Position numbers and translations under genes: made by a program. Under the pieces are notes generated by a model that had not been told where the DNA came from, did not search any database, and saw only the letters and a program-made list of their open reading frames with translations. Positions 44,500 to 53,800 of a stretch of 64,000 nt of DNA are shown one piece after another (within the stretch, counting starts at the first letter, position 1; each line of letters opens with the position of its first letter). The stretch comes from Hyphomicrobiales bacterium. GTDB lineage: Bacteria; Pseudomonadota; Alphaproteobacteria; Rhizobiales; Aestuariivirgaceae. The DNA lies in assembly GCA_025359265.1 (NCBI GenBank), contig JANYHB010000013.1, forward strand, positions 1-64,000, read 5' to 3'.

Positions 44500-45035
44500 T
44501 GAATAAGCTCACGCGCACCATTGTTTCGGTCGGCGCTTATATCGCTTTCATCATTTTGGTGAATGAGCTGTTCGTTCCTGAACATCTGATCGAAGGTATA
44601 ACCCAGTGGATCACCAATAGCTGGATGGGCACGCTTTATCTCGCCAACATCATTGTGGGCTTTGTGTTTGTGTTGCGCGATTATGCGCAGCGCGAAATCG
44701 GCCACAAGGTTTTGTTGGCCACGGCACTTGCGGGCATTCCGGTTTGGTATTTCGCGGGGCCGGAATTGGCTGCCGCAAGTTTGATTGCCTTTATGCTTTC
44801 TGAAATGACAGACTGGGCGGTTTACACTTTTACAAAGCGCCCCTTGCAAAGCCGCATTCTGCTTTCTGCCTTATTTGCTGTGCCAGTTGATACTTTGGCC
44901 TTCCAGCATCTGGCTGGCTATTTGACTCCGGCTGCGTTTGTGACCGAAGTTTTATCCAAGGCTGTTGGGGTTGCCGCAGTTTGGTATTTGCTGAAGCTGC
45001 GCGTGGGCAATGCGGAATTGGCGCAAGCTGCGTGA
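44499..45035 (+). CDS. VUT family transporter (YhhQ-like, putative queuosine-precursor uptake)
   Basis: This 178-residue inner-membrane protein has about five or six spans and the VUT/YhhQ pattern NIIVGFVFVLRDYAQREIGH and LSEMTDWAVYTFTKRPL. E. coli YhhQ imports queuosine precursors preQ0/preQ1, so a similar role is likely but not shown here; no queuosine genes are adjacent. The ATG at 44499 overlaps the ndk stop and was preferred over the TTG one codon earlier. Confidence 0.85.
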   Translation: MNKLTRTIVSVGAYIAFIILVNELFVPEHLIEGITQWITNSWMGTLYLANIIVGFVFVLRDYAQREIGHKVLLATALAGIPVWYFAGPELAAASLIAFMLSEMTDWAVYTFTKRPLQSRILLSALFAVPVDTLAFQHLAGYLTPAAFVTEVLSKAVGVAAVWYLLKLRVGNAELAQAA

Positions 45036-45073
45036 TTTTGACCATGGCAGTGGGACGTGTTATGCTTGCCGCC

Positions 45074-45313
45074 ATGAACTCTATAATTGTTAAAGCCGAG
45101 TGGGATGCAGATGCCGCAGTTTGGGTGGCGTCTAGTGATGACGTGCCCGGGTTGGTCGCCGAATCACCGTCGCTTGAAAAACTTCGTCCCAAAGTGTTGG
45201 TGATGATTTCTGATCTCATCGAACTTAACAGGATGAGCATACAACTCACTGAAATTCCAGTACATATTGTTGCTCATAGCTTGGATAGAATGATTGTTCC
45301 GGCGGCGGCTTGA
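45074..45313 (+). CDS. DUF1902 domain protein (HicB-like antitoxin)
   Basis: This 79-residue protein begins MNSIIVKAEWDADAAVWVAS and continues with DDVPGLVAESPSLEKLRPKV, the DUF1902 profile. These proteins are short HicB-like antitoxins normally paired with a HicA-type toxin. The frame is open further upstream, but the conserved part starts at the ATG at 45074. Here the partner downstream is truncated, and 110 bases separate the two, while typical pairs overlap. Confidence 0.82.
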   Translation: MNSIIVKAEWDADAAVWVASSDDVPGLVAESPSLEKLRPKVLVMISDLIELNRMSIQLTEIPVHIVAHSLDRMIVPAAA

Positions 45314-45423
45314 TCCCTCTCCAACCAAATCTTCCGTGTACGGAGCTTATAACGGTTTCTCTTGTGGCACTGTGTAACTAGGAGCTGATCCAGTGCCAAT
45401 TGCATGATGGAGAATTGCTACTC

Positions 45424-45618
45424 TTGGCAGACTTGAAGCGCGATTTAGTGAAGATATTGAGCGCTTCTGGCTGCGTATTTGTTCGTAATGGAAGAGGTGA
45501 TCACGAAATCTGGTTCAGTCCGATAACGCAAAGAAATTTTGTGGTAGATGTGGGAATCGCCTCGCGCCATACCGCCAACGGCGTGTAGAAGCAGGCAGGA
45601 TTACCAAAACAATTTTAG
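45424..45618 (+). pseudogene. HicA-type toxin gene with premature stop
   Basis: From the TTG at 45424 (GGAGA 11 bases before it) the frame reads LADLKRDLVKILSASGC, VFVRNGRGDHEIWFSP and IASRHTANGV. It then meets TAG at 45586-45588 and continues KQAGLPKQF to a second stop at 45616-45618. Intact partners of DUF1902 proteins have SRHTAN followed by a few residues and KQAGLPK. The TAG therefore replaces a codon such as TTG and removes the last nine residues. The true start could also be damaged. It lies nine bases before the TMEM175 gene. Confidence 0.75.
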
Positions 45619-45626
45619 GGGGCGCC

Positions 45627-46202
45627 ATGGGCAAGGGCAGACTTGAGGCATTTTCAGATGGCGTCATTGCCATCATCATTACAATCATGGTGCTGGAATT
45701 GAAGGTTCCGCACGGCGCGGAGTTGGCTGATCTTACGGCGTTGGCCCCGGTGTTTCTCAGTTATGTCTTGAGTTTCATGAACGTGGGCATTTATTGGAAC
45801 AACCATCATCATCTTCTCCATACCGTCAAAAATGTAACGGGCGGCATGTTGTGGGCCAATCTGTTGCTTCTATTTTGGCTTTCGCTAATGCCTTTTTCGA
45901 CGGCCTGGATGGGTGAAAACCACTTCAGCACTTGGCCTGTTGTTTTTTACTGTGTTGATCTTCTCATGTGTGCCCTGGCCTATACGCTTCTGCAGAAAAC
46001 GATCATCCGGGCGCAGGGGGATAGTTCGATGATTGCGCACGTGGTGGGGGCAGGGCGCAAAGAAAAAATATCATTGGCAAGCTATTTGATTTCCATTCCA
46101 ATGGCCTTTTATGCGCCGTGGATTGCCGGTGCCCTGCTTTTTGCAGTGGCTGGGCTTTGGTTTGTGCCTGACAAGCGCATCGAACAGCAGTTGCAGCATT
46201 AG
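45627..46202 (+). CDS. TMEM175 family potassium-channel-like protein
   Basis: This 191-residue membrane protein belongs to the bacterial TMEM175 (DUF1211) family, tetrameric K+-conducting channels. The signature RLEAFSDGVIAIIITIMVLE is at residues 5-24 (R-x3-FSDG motif). NVGIYWNNHHHLLH, LLLLFWLSLMPFSTAW and about six spans follow. It starts nine bases after the second stop of the dead HicA-type gene. A K+ uptake gene (kup) lies elsewhere in the window, but not next to it. Confidence 0.9.
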   Translation: MGKGRLEAFSDGVIAIIITIMVLELKVPHGAELADLTALAPVFLSYVLSFMNVGIYWNNHHHLLHTVKNVTGGMLWANLLLLFWLSLMPFSTAWMGENHFSTWPVVFYCVDLLMCALAYTLLQKTIIRAQGDSSMIAHVVGAGRKEKISLASYLISIPMAFYAPWIAGALLFAVAGLWFVPDKRIEQQLQH

Positions 46203-46358
46203 GCACTTTGTTAACTTTTGAAGCGCACAGTTTCAGTTGCCCCTCGTTATAATTTTTGGAGCAGTAATGAAGGAACTTGAATGTGATCGAGTTTCGGATT
46301 CGCCCGAGAAGACGTGACTGAACCCTCTGGCGTTCCGAATTTCGGAAATGGAGAGGTT

Positions 46359-46655
46359 ATGCGGTATTTCAAAGAGTTGATTTTTGGTTTGGCATTATGC
46401 GCTGGTTGTTCACCGGCGTTGGCAGAGACATTTTGTGCGAAACACGATGCCTTGGCCACAATCCTGGATTCAAAATTCGGTGAGCAGCAAACGGGTGCTG
46501 GCCTTGCCGGAAATGCAGCCATGGTTGAGCTTTATGTCTCAAAGAAGGGAACATTCACGCTGGTATCAACCAACACCGAAGGTGTGAGTTGCATCGTTGG
46601 TGCCGGCGACAACTGGGAAAAGATTGAACCTAAAGAACAACTGTCAGCAATGTAA
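46359..46655 (+). CDS. Small exported protein of unknown function
   Basis: This is a 98-residue protein with a signal peptide (YFKELIFGLALCAGCSPALA, cleaved near residue 23). The mature part has the pattern FCAKHDALATILDSKFGEQ and VELYVSKKGTFTLVSTNTEG with a late cysteine (VSCIVGAGDNW), which I have seen in other small alphaproteobacterial secreted proteins without a known role. GGAGAGG before the ATG at 46359 decides the start. A lipobox is not convincing. Confidence 0.8.
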   Translation: MRYFKELIFGLALCAGCSPALAETFCAKHDALATILDSKFGEQQTGAGLAGNAAMVELYVSKKGTFTLVSTNTEGVSCIVGAGDNWEKIEPKEQLSAM

Positions 46656-46664
46656 GGGGTTCTA

Positions 46665-47564
46665 TCAGAGTCGGCTGGGATCGGGTTCGGCGACGGTCGC
46701 GCGACCGTGTTCGTGGCCGGTAATATAAAGCGCACTGGCAACCAGAATGGCGACGCCAACGAAACTCCATGCGTCGGGGAAATCTCCAAAGAAATACCAG
46801 CCCGCCAGCGTGGCGTTGATCATCTCGGCATAGCCGAAGGGTGCCAACAGGGATGCTTCGCAGTATTCAAAAGCCTTGATAATGAGGAAGTTGCAACCGG
46901 TGCCAATGATGGCGATGGCAAACATCATGGCCCATTGCGCGGCGCTGGGCATTTGCCATTGCCAAAGCATGACAAGGCTGGCCAGAACCGCCCCATAGAG
47001 GCTGGTATAGAGCGTATTTGCCAGAGCCGAACCGTTGCCCGCCAATTTGCGCGACAAGATCACAACAGCTGCAGCAGCCAGGCCCGATGCAAAAGCCAAA
47101 ACTGTTCCGGGGTTGAAAGCGACAACCCCCGGACGGATGATTACCATCACCCCTAAAAATCCGCCAATGACCGCCGCCCAACGATGCCACCCCACTTTCT
47201 CGCGCAAGAAAAACGGAGCCAGTGCGGTGACTAAAATCGGTTGAATAAAATAGATCGAAAGTGTTTCGGCTACCCCTTGATATTTCATCGCTGAGAAAAA
47301 GAAAAAAGTGGTGAGCACGATGGCAAGGCCGCGTGCCGCATTCAACACATTATTGCGTGGGATAAGGGCCGGCGATCCTTCCAGGCTGGCGAGCAAGGGT
47401 ATGCAGAGAAGGCTTCCCAGAAACGTGCGCGACCAGACGGCTTCAAATACCGGCAGTCCCTGTTGACCAAGCTTCTTGGCCAGCACATCCAGAAACGGAA
47501 ACAGCAACATGGCAAAAAGCATCAGAACGATGCCGCGCAGGGTTCGTTGACGGCTTTGACTCAT
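46665..47564 (-). CDS. DMT superfamily transporter (EamA domains)
   Basis: This 299-residue protein has ten membrane spans arranged as two EamA repeats, typical of drug/metabolite exporters. Recognisable pieces are FAMLLFPFLDVLAKKLGQQG in the first repeat and AEMINATLAGWYFFGDFPDAW in the second. The ATG at 47564 overlaps the stop of the dehydrogenase gene (ATGA), which fixes the start and suggests co-expression. Export or uptake of a methylamine-related compound is possible but speculative. Confidence 0.9.
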   Translation of the reverse strand: MSQSRQRTLRGIVLMLFAMLLFPFLDVLAKKLGQQGLPVFEAVWSRTFLGSLLCIPLLASLEGSPALIPRNNVLNAARGLAIVLTTFFFFSAMKYQGVAETLSIYFIQPILVTALAPFFLREKVGWHRWAAVIGGFLGVMVIIRPGVVAFNPGTVLAFASGLAAAAVVILSRKLAGNGSALANTLYTSLYGAVLASLVMLWQWQMPSAAQWAMMFAIAIIGTGCNFLIIKAFEYCEASLLAPFGYAEMINATLAGWYFFGDFPDAWSFVGVAILVASALYITGHEHGRATVAEPDPSRL

Positions 47565-49984
47565 GCCTTCAAGCGTTCGTTGGCGCAGTCCCACGCCGAT
47601 TCAGGAATGATCCGTGCCTGGCGCATTTCGCCCAATACCATCACTTCAAATTGAGTGCCAATGCCCGTGAGCTTTGGATCAACATAAGCAAAGGCCAAAG
47701 ATGCATACACCGCGTGGCCGAAGCCGCCTGAAGTGGTGACGCCAACCATTTTGCCGTCATGATAAACCGGTTCATTGCCCATGCAGTCTGAATCCGTATT
47801 GTCCACGCTTATATACACCAGTGTTTGCCGCGGCCCGCTTTGCTGGCGCACCAGACTGGCAGCCTTGCCAATAAATTCTCTTTTATCCGATCTTATAAAG
47901 CGGGTCATGGAAGCTTCAAACAAATCAATCTCGGTGGTGAGTTCTGATCCCCAGCCGCGATACGATTTTTCCATGCGCAGCGAGTTCATCGCGTAGGAAC
48001 CGAATAGTTGGATGCCGAATGGATTGCCAGCTTTCATCAACGCGTCATAGACGGTTTTGAGTTGCCGCATCGGCACATGCAATTCCCAGCCCAGTTCGCC
48101 CACATAATTCACGCGCAGCAAGCGCACATCCTTCACGCCAGCCACGGTTGCAAATTGCGCTGTGAGCCAGCGGAAGACAGCATTTGAAATATCACTTTGT
48201 GTGCACTGCGCCAGCACATCGCGCGCGCGAGGGCCCGCCAGAACCAGCACACCATATTCATCGGTGATGTCACTTATGGTGAGTTTCTCACTGGCATGTT
48301 TGCGCCAGTTCAGTTGATCTAAATCATGCAGCTGGGCCACGGCTGCGGAGAGGACGTAGAAATGATCTGCACCCAGACGTGTGACGGTCATTTCAGATTC
48401 AATAAAGCCATCCTCAGTCAACAAATGCCCCAGCATGATGCCGCCATCCCTGTTGGGAACTTTATTGGCACAGATGCGCTCCAAGAACGCATAGGCATCA
48501 GGGCCCTTCACATCATACTTCGAGAAGGTGGAAAGATCCATCAGCCCCACGCGCTCGTGCACCGCCAGAGCCTCGGCGCGAACTGCATCCCATTGGTTGG
48601 AGCGGCGATACGAGAAATTCTCGCCTTTGCCAGATTTATCATACCAACGTGCGCGCTCCCAACCGAAGACTTGTTGGAACTGCGCACCCTCGGCCTTCAG
48701 TGTGTCGTATAAACCAGACTTGCGAAGCCCGCGGCCCACCAGATGTTGTTCACCGGGTTTGTAACAATAATACATGTGGTGATAGTCGGCGATGGAGACT
48801 TCCGTTGTGTAAGCCTTTGTGGCCCAAGTGCCGAAGCGGCGCGGATCAAATTCGCGCATGTTGATTTCGGCTTGGCCATGCACCATCCACTGCGCCAGAT
48901 ATTTGCCAGCGCCACCGCCTTGGCAGATGCCGATCGAGGCACCGCAATGCATCCAATAATTCTTTGGCCCATGCGCGGGGCCGGAAAGATAAACCCCATC
49001 GGGCGTGTGGGTGATGGCACCCGAGATGATGGATTTGACGCCGACTTTACCAAAAATCGGCAAGCGTTCTGTGGCCTTTTCCAGCCATGGCATGATGCGG
49101 TCGAGTTCGTTGACTTCCAACTCGCTCTCATAATCCCAGCGCGGTTGACCGCCATCCCAACACACATGCGCCGTTGCCGTTTCATAGGGGCCAACGAGAA
49201 TGCCATTGGTTTCTTCGCGCAGATAGGCGTGGGAATAGGGGTCTCGCACCACTGGCAGCTCTTGCTTCAGATCGATGAGTTCCTGCAAAGGTTCAGTGAT
49301 CACATATTGATGCAGCATGTTGGCGATTGGGGCGATGTGGCCCGTCCAACCCGCCACCACATCGCAATACGAACCTGCGGCATTGACCACATGCTCGCAA
49401 TCGATTTGACCATTGTCGGTGAAGACGCGCCATTCACCGCCAGGCAGCAGCTTGATATCCATCACCTGCGTGCGGCGATAGATTTCTGCGCCCAGCTGGC
49501 GCGCTCCCGCCGCCATGGCGTTGGTGATGTCAGCAGGGGCCACGTGTCCGTCTGTTACCGTGCGAAACGCGGCCTTTACGCCGAAGGTATCGAGATAAGG
49601 ATGGTATTGCGCAATCTCAGACGGGCCGATGATTTCGGCTTCGTACCCCGCAAGCTTCGAGATGCCATAGACGTATTTCAGCCAGTTTACTTCTTCATCG
49701 GAGCAAGCCAAGCGCAGCCCGCCACAGCCATGCCAAGAGACAGCTTGGCCCGTGAGCTTTTCCAGTTGGGGATAAAGCTGGGTGCCATACACATGCACCT
49801 TGGTCATATTCAGTGAGCCATTGAAATGCGGGCACTGGCCTGCGGCATGCCAGGTGGAGCCGGAGGTGAGTTCGCCCTTTTCAATAAGGGCAATATCCGT
49901 CCAGCCCTCAAGCGCCAGATGATAGAGCAACCCCACGCCCATCACGCCACCACCAACCACCACAACCTTTGCATGGGATTTCAT
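47561..49984 (-). CDS. FAD-dependent dimethylglycine/sarcosine dehydrogenase-type protein (DAO-GcvT fusion)
   Basis: In this 807-residue fusion, residues 1-390 are an FAD-binding DAO domain with VVVGGGVMGVGLLYHL (8-23) and LTSGSTWHAAGQ (about 39-50). The histidine in the latter is the one that carries covalent FAD in dimethylglycine dehydrogenase. Residues about 420-800 are the folate-binding GcvT part (EALAVHERVGLMDLSTFSKY, LRVNYVGELGWELHVP and a C-terminal barrel). The enzyme should demethylate an N-methylglycine, passing the C1 unit to tetrahydrofolate. The exact amine is uncertain. It is coupled to the DMT transporter gene downstream. Confidence 0.9.
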   Translation of the reverse strand: MKSHAKVVVVGGGVMGVGLLYHLALEGWTDIALIEKGELTSGSTWHAAGQCPHFNGSLNMTKVHVYGTQLYPQLEKLTGQAVSWHGCGGLRLACSDEEVNWLKYVYGISKLAGYEAEIIGPSEIAQYHPYLDTFGVKAAFRTVTDGHVAPADITNAMAAGARQLGAEIYRRTQVMDIKLLPGGEWRVFTDNGQIDCEHVVNAAGSYCDVVAGWTGHIAPIANMLHQYVITEPLQELIDLKQELPVVRDPYSHAYLREETNGILVGPYETATAHVCWDGGQPRWDYESELEVNELDRIMPWLEKATERLPIFGKVGVKSIISGAITHTPDGVYLSGPAHGPKNYWMHCGASIGICQGGGAGKYLAQWMVHGQAEINMREFDPRRFGTWATKAYTTEVSIADYHHMYYCYKPGEQHLVGRGLRKSGLYDTLKAEGAQFQQVFGWERARWYDKSGKGENFSYRRSNQWDAVRAEALAVHERVGLMDLSTFSKYDVKGPDAYAFLERICANKVPNRDGGIMLGHLLTEDGFIESEMTVTRLGADHFYVLSAAVAQLHDLDQLNWRKHASEKLTISDITDEYGVLVLAGPRARDVLAQCTQSDISNAVFRWLTAQFATVAGVKDVRLLRVNYVGELGWELHVPMRQLKTVYDALMKAGNPFGIQLFGSYAMNSLRMEKSYRGWGSELTTEIDLFEASMTRFIRSDKREFIGKAASLVRQQSGPRQTLVYISVDNTDSDCMGNEPVYHDGKMVGVTTSGGFGHAVYASLAFAYVDPKLTGIGTQFEVMVLGEMRQARIIPESAWDCANERLKA

Positions 49985-50073
49985 TGATTCACTCCGTTGC
50001 CTTTAAGATCACCCAGCGCGTTGCGCTAATCAAGGCTCAAAGCACTCAGCTGTGGGGAGCCAGATTGTCGGGG

Positions 50074-50808
50074 TTATTTCAGGGTTTGATAGAGCATCAA
50101 CGCGGTGGCGGTGGCCACGTTCAAACTTTCCACGCCGTGCCTCATCGGAATTCTCACTTTTTGATTGCAAGCACTTGAAATAGAATCAGAAAGCCCTCGC
50201 GCCTCTGATCCCATCACGAACAAAGTGGGCGCCATATAGTCGCGGCGGTAATCTTGCTTTGCGTCCATGCGGGTGGCGACTGAATCGCCGGGCCAAGCTT
50301 TGGCGAAATCCACAAACGATGCGGTGGGCATCTTGGTGAGGGTTATGCCAAAGATGGAACCTGTAGTGGCGCGCACGCATTCTGGAGCATAGGGATCGCA
50401 ACAATCTCCCACCAGAATGAGGCCTGCAACAGCTATGGCATCAGCCGTGCGGATGATGGTGCCCAAATTGCCGGGGTCTCGAATTTCTTCAAGTGCAAGC
50501 CAATTGCCTGCTTTGGTGGGGTGGGGTTGCCAGCGCTGGCTGAAGGCCGCCAATACATCATGCGGATTGTTTTGCGCCGACAATTCAGACATCAGTTTTT
50601 CAGTGACGATAAATGGCTTCATGGCGTCAAACAAGTGCAGGGGCTTGGTGACAATCAAATAGTCAGGAATCCAGCCCAATTCTTCGGCACGCTCAAGCAT
50701 GGCGATGCCTTCAACCACGAAGAGGCCCGCTTCACGGCGCGCCTTTTTATCATCAAGAGAGCGAATAAGTTTTATGGTGGGGTTTTGGGTGGATGAGATG
50801 GGCAACAT
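50074..50808 (-). CDS. TrmH/SpoU family RNA 2'-O-methyltransferase
   Basis: This 244-residue protein has the three SPOUT motifs: EEIRDPGNLGTIIRTADA (motif 1), LFVMGSEARGLS (motif 2) and VRIPMRHGVESLNVATATAL (motif 3), forming the knotted SAM site. The N-terminal substrate-binding part (SSTQNPTIKLIRSLDDKKAR, then FVVEGIAML) is of the rRNA-methylating subtype, so a 23S rRNA nucleotide is the likely target. It starts 52 bases downstream of the adhesin gene on the same strand. Confidence 0.93.
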   Translation of the reverse strand: MLPISSTQNPTIKLIRSLDDKKARREAGLFVVEGIAMLERAEELGWIPDYLIVTKPLHLFDAMKPFIVTEKLMSELSAQNNPHDVLAAFSQRWQPHPTKAGNWLALEEIRDPGNLGTIIRTADAIAVAGLILVGDCCDPYAPECVRATTGSIFGITLTKMPTASFVDFAKAWPGDSVATRMDAKQDYRRDYMAPTLFVMGSEARGLSDSISSACNQKVRIPMRHGVESLNVATATALMLYQTLK

Positions 50809-50860
50809 TGCGCGGTGCTAACTTGAATTTACCGCGTTCACAAGAGCCGTTGCGGCGCTT

Positions 50861-53800
50861 TCAACCGTGATCAATTTCCGCTTGGGTGACGACATGAGAC
50901 CAAGTGAAAGTGACAGAGGCGCCGGGGGCAAGCTTGGACCATATGCCATCCCCGCTTGTCGTGTCGGGCTGGGACGCGGCGGCACCCAGGGGCCCCGGTG
51001 TTGTCAATGTTTCGCTGGTAATTCCTCCCGCGCCGAGTGGAACGGTAACTGCAGGTGTGCCGTGCAAGTCTTTCACTTGCACATTGGTTACAGTTACATT
51101 GCCCGTATTGCTGATGACGTAAGTATAGGTGATGGTTTGACCCTTGACGACGGGCGTGGGAGCAGCGGCAGAAGACTTGGTGATTACGAGATTGGGTGTT
51201 GGCGTAGCGTTATTGGTGATGATGCAACTGACGGCATCCCCAGCCAGAATGGTGAAATTGATTGGGATGCTGGTGAGGCCCGACAGATTGGATCCGGTTG
51301 GATTGGCATTGGTGCAGGCCACCGTTTGAGCGTAAGCCGTGAGGAGGGATGGCGAGCCCGCTGCCATCGCCTCAGTCAAGGAATAAGCCGTGCTTGCCGT
51401 TGCCGTGAAACTCATTGCGGCTGAAGTTATGGCAGCAGCCGCACCGGTTGTGGTAACGGCAGCGGGTGCGCCTGTGCCAGTTGCTGTAAGGCGAAATTGA
51501 TCGGCAGCTGCCAGGCGGCCCGAAGCGGCCAAGGCTTTTTGAAAACTGATGGTTGGCGCATTGCCCGCATTGGTGAATTTGCAGGTGATCTGTGCTGCGG
51601 GCAAAATGTTTGCCGCTGGAATGGCAATCAATTGGCCCGTCAGTGTGCCAAAACTTGCGGGGTTACCCGTCACAGCTGAATTGGCATCGGAACACGTTGC
51701 GCCCGTTATGGTGAAATAAGCATTGGCGCCTTCGGAAATCTGCACTGTTGAATTCAGGGCGGTTACGGCAATGGCCGTGGGTGCGGCGGGGGCCGGGGTG
51801 CCAACTGCCGATGTTGTAATAGCAGTGGGTGCCGATGCAAGATTAGCCACCGAAAAGTTGAAGGCACCGCCGGGGGCACCGGTGGTAATTTTCTGAATGG
51901 CTACCGTGGCAGGCTTTGCCGTGTTGGTGATGATGCAGTTGATTTGTGCCGCTGGTCGCACGTTTGCTGCTGGCACTGTGAGAATGCCGCCGGCAAGGCT
52001 GCCGAAGCTTGCCGGGTTGGCGGTGAAGCCGGCATTGTTATCGGTGCAGGTTGCTGAGGTTGCGTTGAAGCTGGCATTGGCGGCTTCGGTGATCTGCACC
52101 TGGGTGCCCGCTGTTGTAACCTGAATGGGCGCGGGTGCCGCCGGTGTGGCCGTGCCTGCCGCCAGCGTAGAGATATTGGGTGGGTTAGAAGCCAAGTTGC
52201 TCGCGGTGAAAGTAAAGGGACCGCCAAAAGATCCAGAAGTGATTTTTTGCAGGCTGAATATCGCGGGTTTAGGTGCATTGGTGAAAGTGCAAACAATCTT
52301 GGCAAAGGGTTTGAGGTTGGCAACGGGAACGGTGATCGTGCTGCCCGCCAAGGTGCCGAAACTCGCTGGATTGCCAGTTGTGCCCGAATTGGTGTCGGTG
52401 CACGCGGCCGTCGTCAAGGTAAAGTTGCTATTGGCGGCTTCCGTCAAAGTTACCGGATTGGTGATGACTGTGACCGAGTTATTGTTCACTGCGGGTGGTG
52501 CTGCTGTGCCAGCTGCCGTGGTGGTTATGGCGGGCGGCGCTCCGGCAAGATTGGTTGCAGTAAACGTAAATGGGCCACCCGCCAGGCCCGTCGTGATTTT
52601 CTGGATGGCAACGAGGGGTATGGCAGGGTTGACGATATTGGTGAAAGTGCAATTGATTTGGGCTTTGACGCGGATGAAGCTGGCAGGGATATTCAGCGTA
52701 TTGCCCGCCAGTGTGCCAAAACTGCCACCGGGGTTTCCCGATAGCGCTGCATTTGCGTCTGAGCAACTGGCTGAGACAATAGAGAAGTTGGTGGCTAAAG
52801 TTTCGGTGAGGTTGACCGCCGTACCGGTGGCATTGGCCGGCACGGGCGTTGTCACCGCCGGATAGGCCGTGCCAACCGTGGCTGTGGTGATGGCCTGGGG
52901 TACGGACGCAAGATTGGTGGCTGCAAAGGTGAATGGGCCACCGGATGAGCCCAAGGTAATTTTTTGAACGGCAACCGTTGCGGTGTTCACGGTGTTTGTA
53001 AACGTGCAGGAAATCTGCGCCCCCGCTACGACATTTGCCGCAGGAATGGTGAGGGCATTGCCCACCAAAGTGCCAAAGCTGGCGGGATTGCTGGTGATGG
53101 CGGCATTGGCATCGGTGCAGCTTGCTGTTGTTGCGGTGAAACCCGCCGCCAGGGTTTCGGTGATCGTGACTGCCGTGTTCAAGGCCGTGGCGTTGCTGGC
53201 GGTTGGCGAGGATGGCGTTGGCGTGGCTGCGGCTGTTGTGGTAATTGCAGCCGGGTTGGTCACAAGATTTGTTGAGGTGAAGCTAAACGGGCCGCCCACG
53301 GCACCCACAGTGATCTTCTGCAACACGACTGTTGCTGGCTTTGGCGTGTTGGTGAATATGCACGCGACGGCGTCTCCATATGCCGAAGAGCCGAAGTTTA
53401 CGGTGGTGACGGGTTGATTGGAAGGCAACGACGTGGGTGAGCCGGCAAAGCCATTGGTGCAATTTAAATTGGTTGTGTATTGCGCCAACTTGCTGACGCT
53501 ACCCGCTGCCATTTGCTCACTGACGGTAATGCCCACTCCTGAAGACAGTGTGGCGACCGCCGCGCCAAACGGCCCGTTGGCGGCGCCGGTTGAAGTGGCC
53601 GATGACAAGACAGTGCCGTTGCTGGTGGCTTGTGCACCATAGGTGAATTGGTCAGCGGCGTTGGCGCGGCCACTGGGCAACACCTTGTTCACTGAGACAG
53701 TTGAATATTGCACGGCCAACATAACGCCCTGCAAACCGCCGGCGACAAGTTGAACATTGACTGTGGTCGGGCTGAGACTGCCCACGATGTAAGCACCCAC

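Noticed and set aside
50809..50870. A frameshift at the end of the adhesin as the cause of its short DUF11 domain
   Set aside because: The other frames after the stop do not read like the missing DUF11 strands, so a simple one-base indel does not repair it.
51555..53332. Tandem repeats considered as a CRISPR or non-coding repeat array
   Set aside because: The period is about 355 bases and all units are in one open frame with conserved residues, so they are protein domain repeats.
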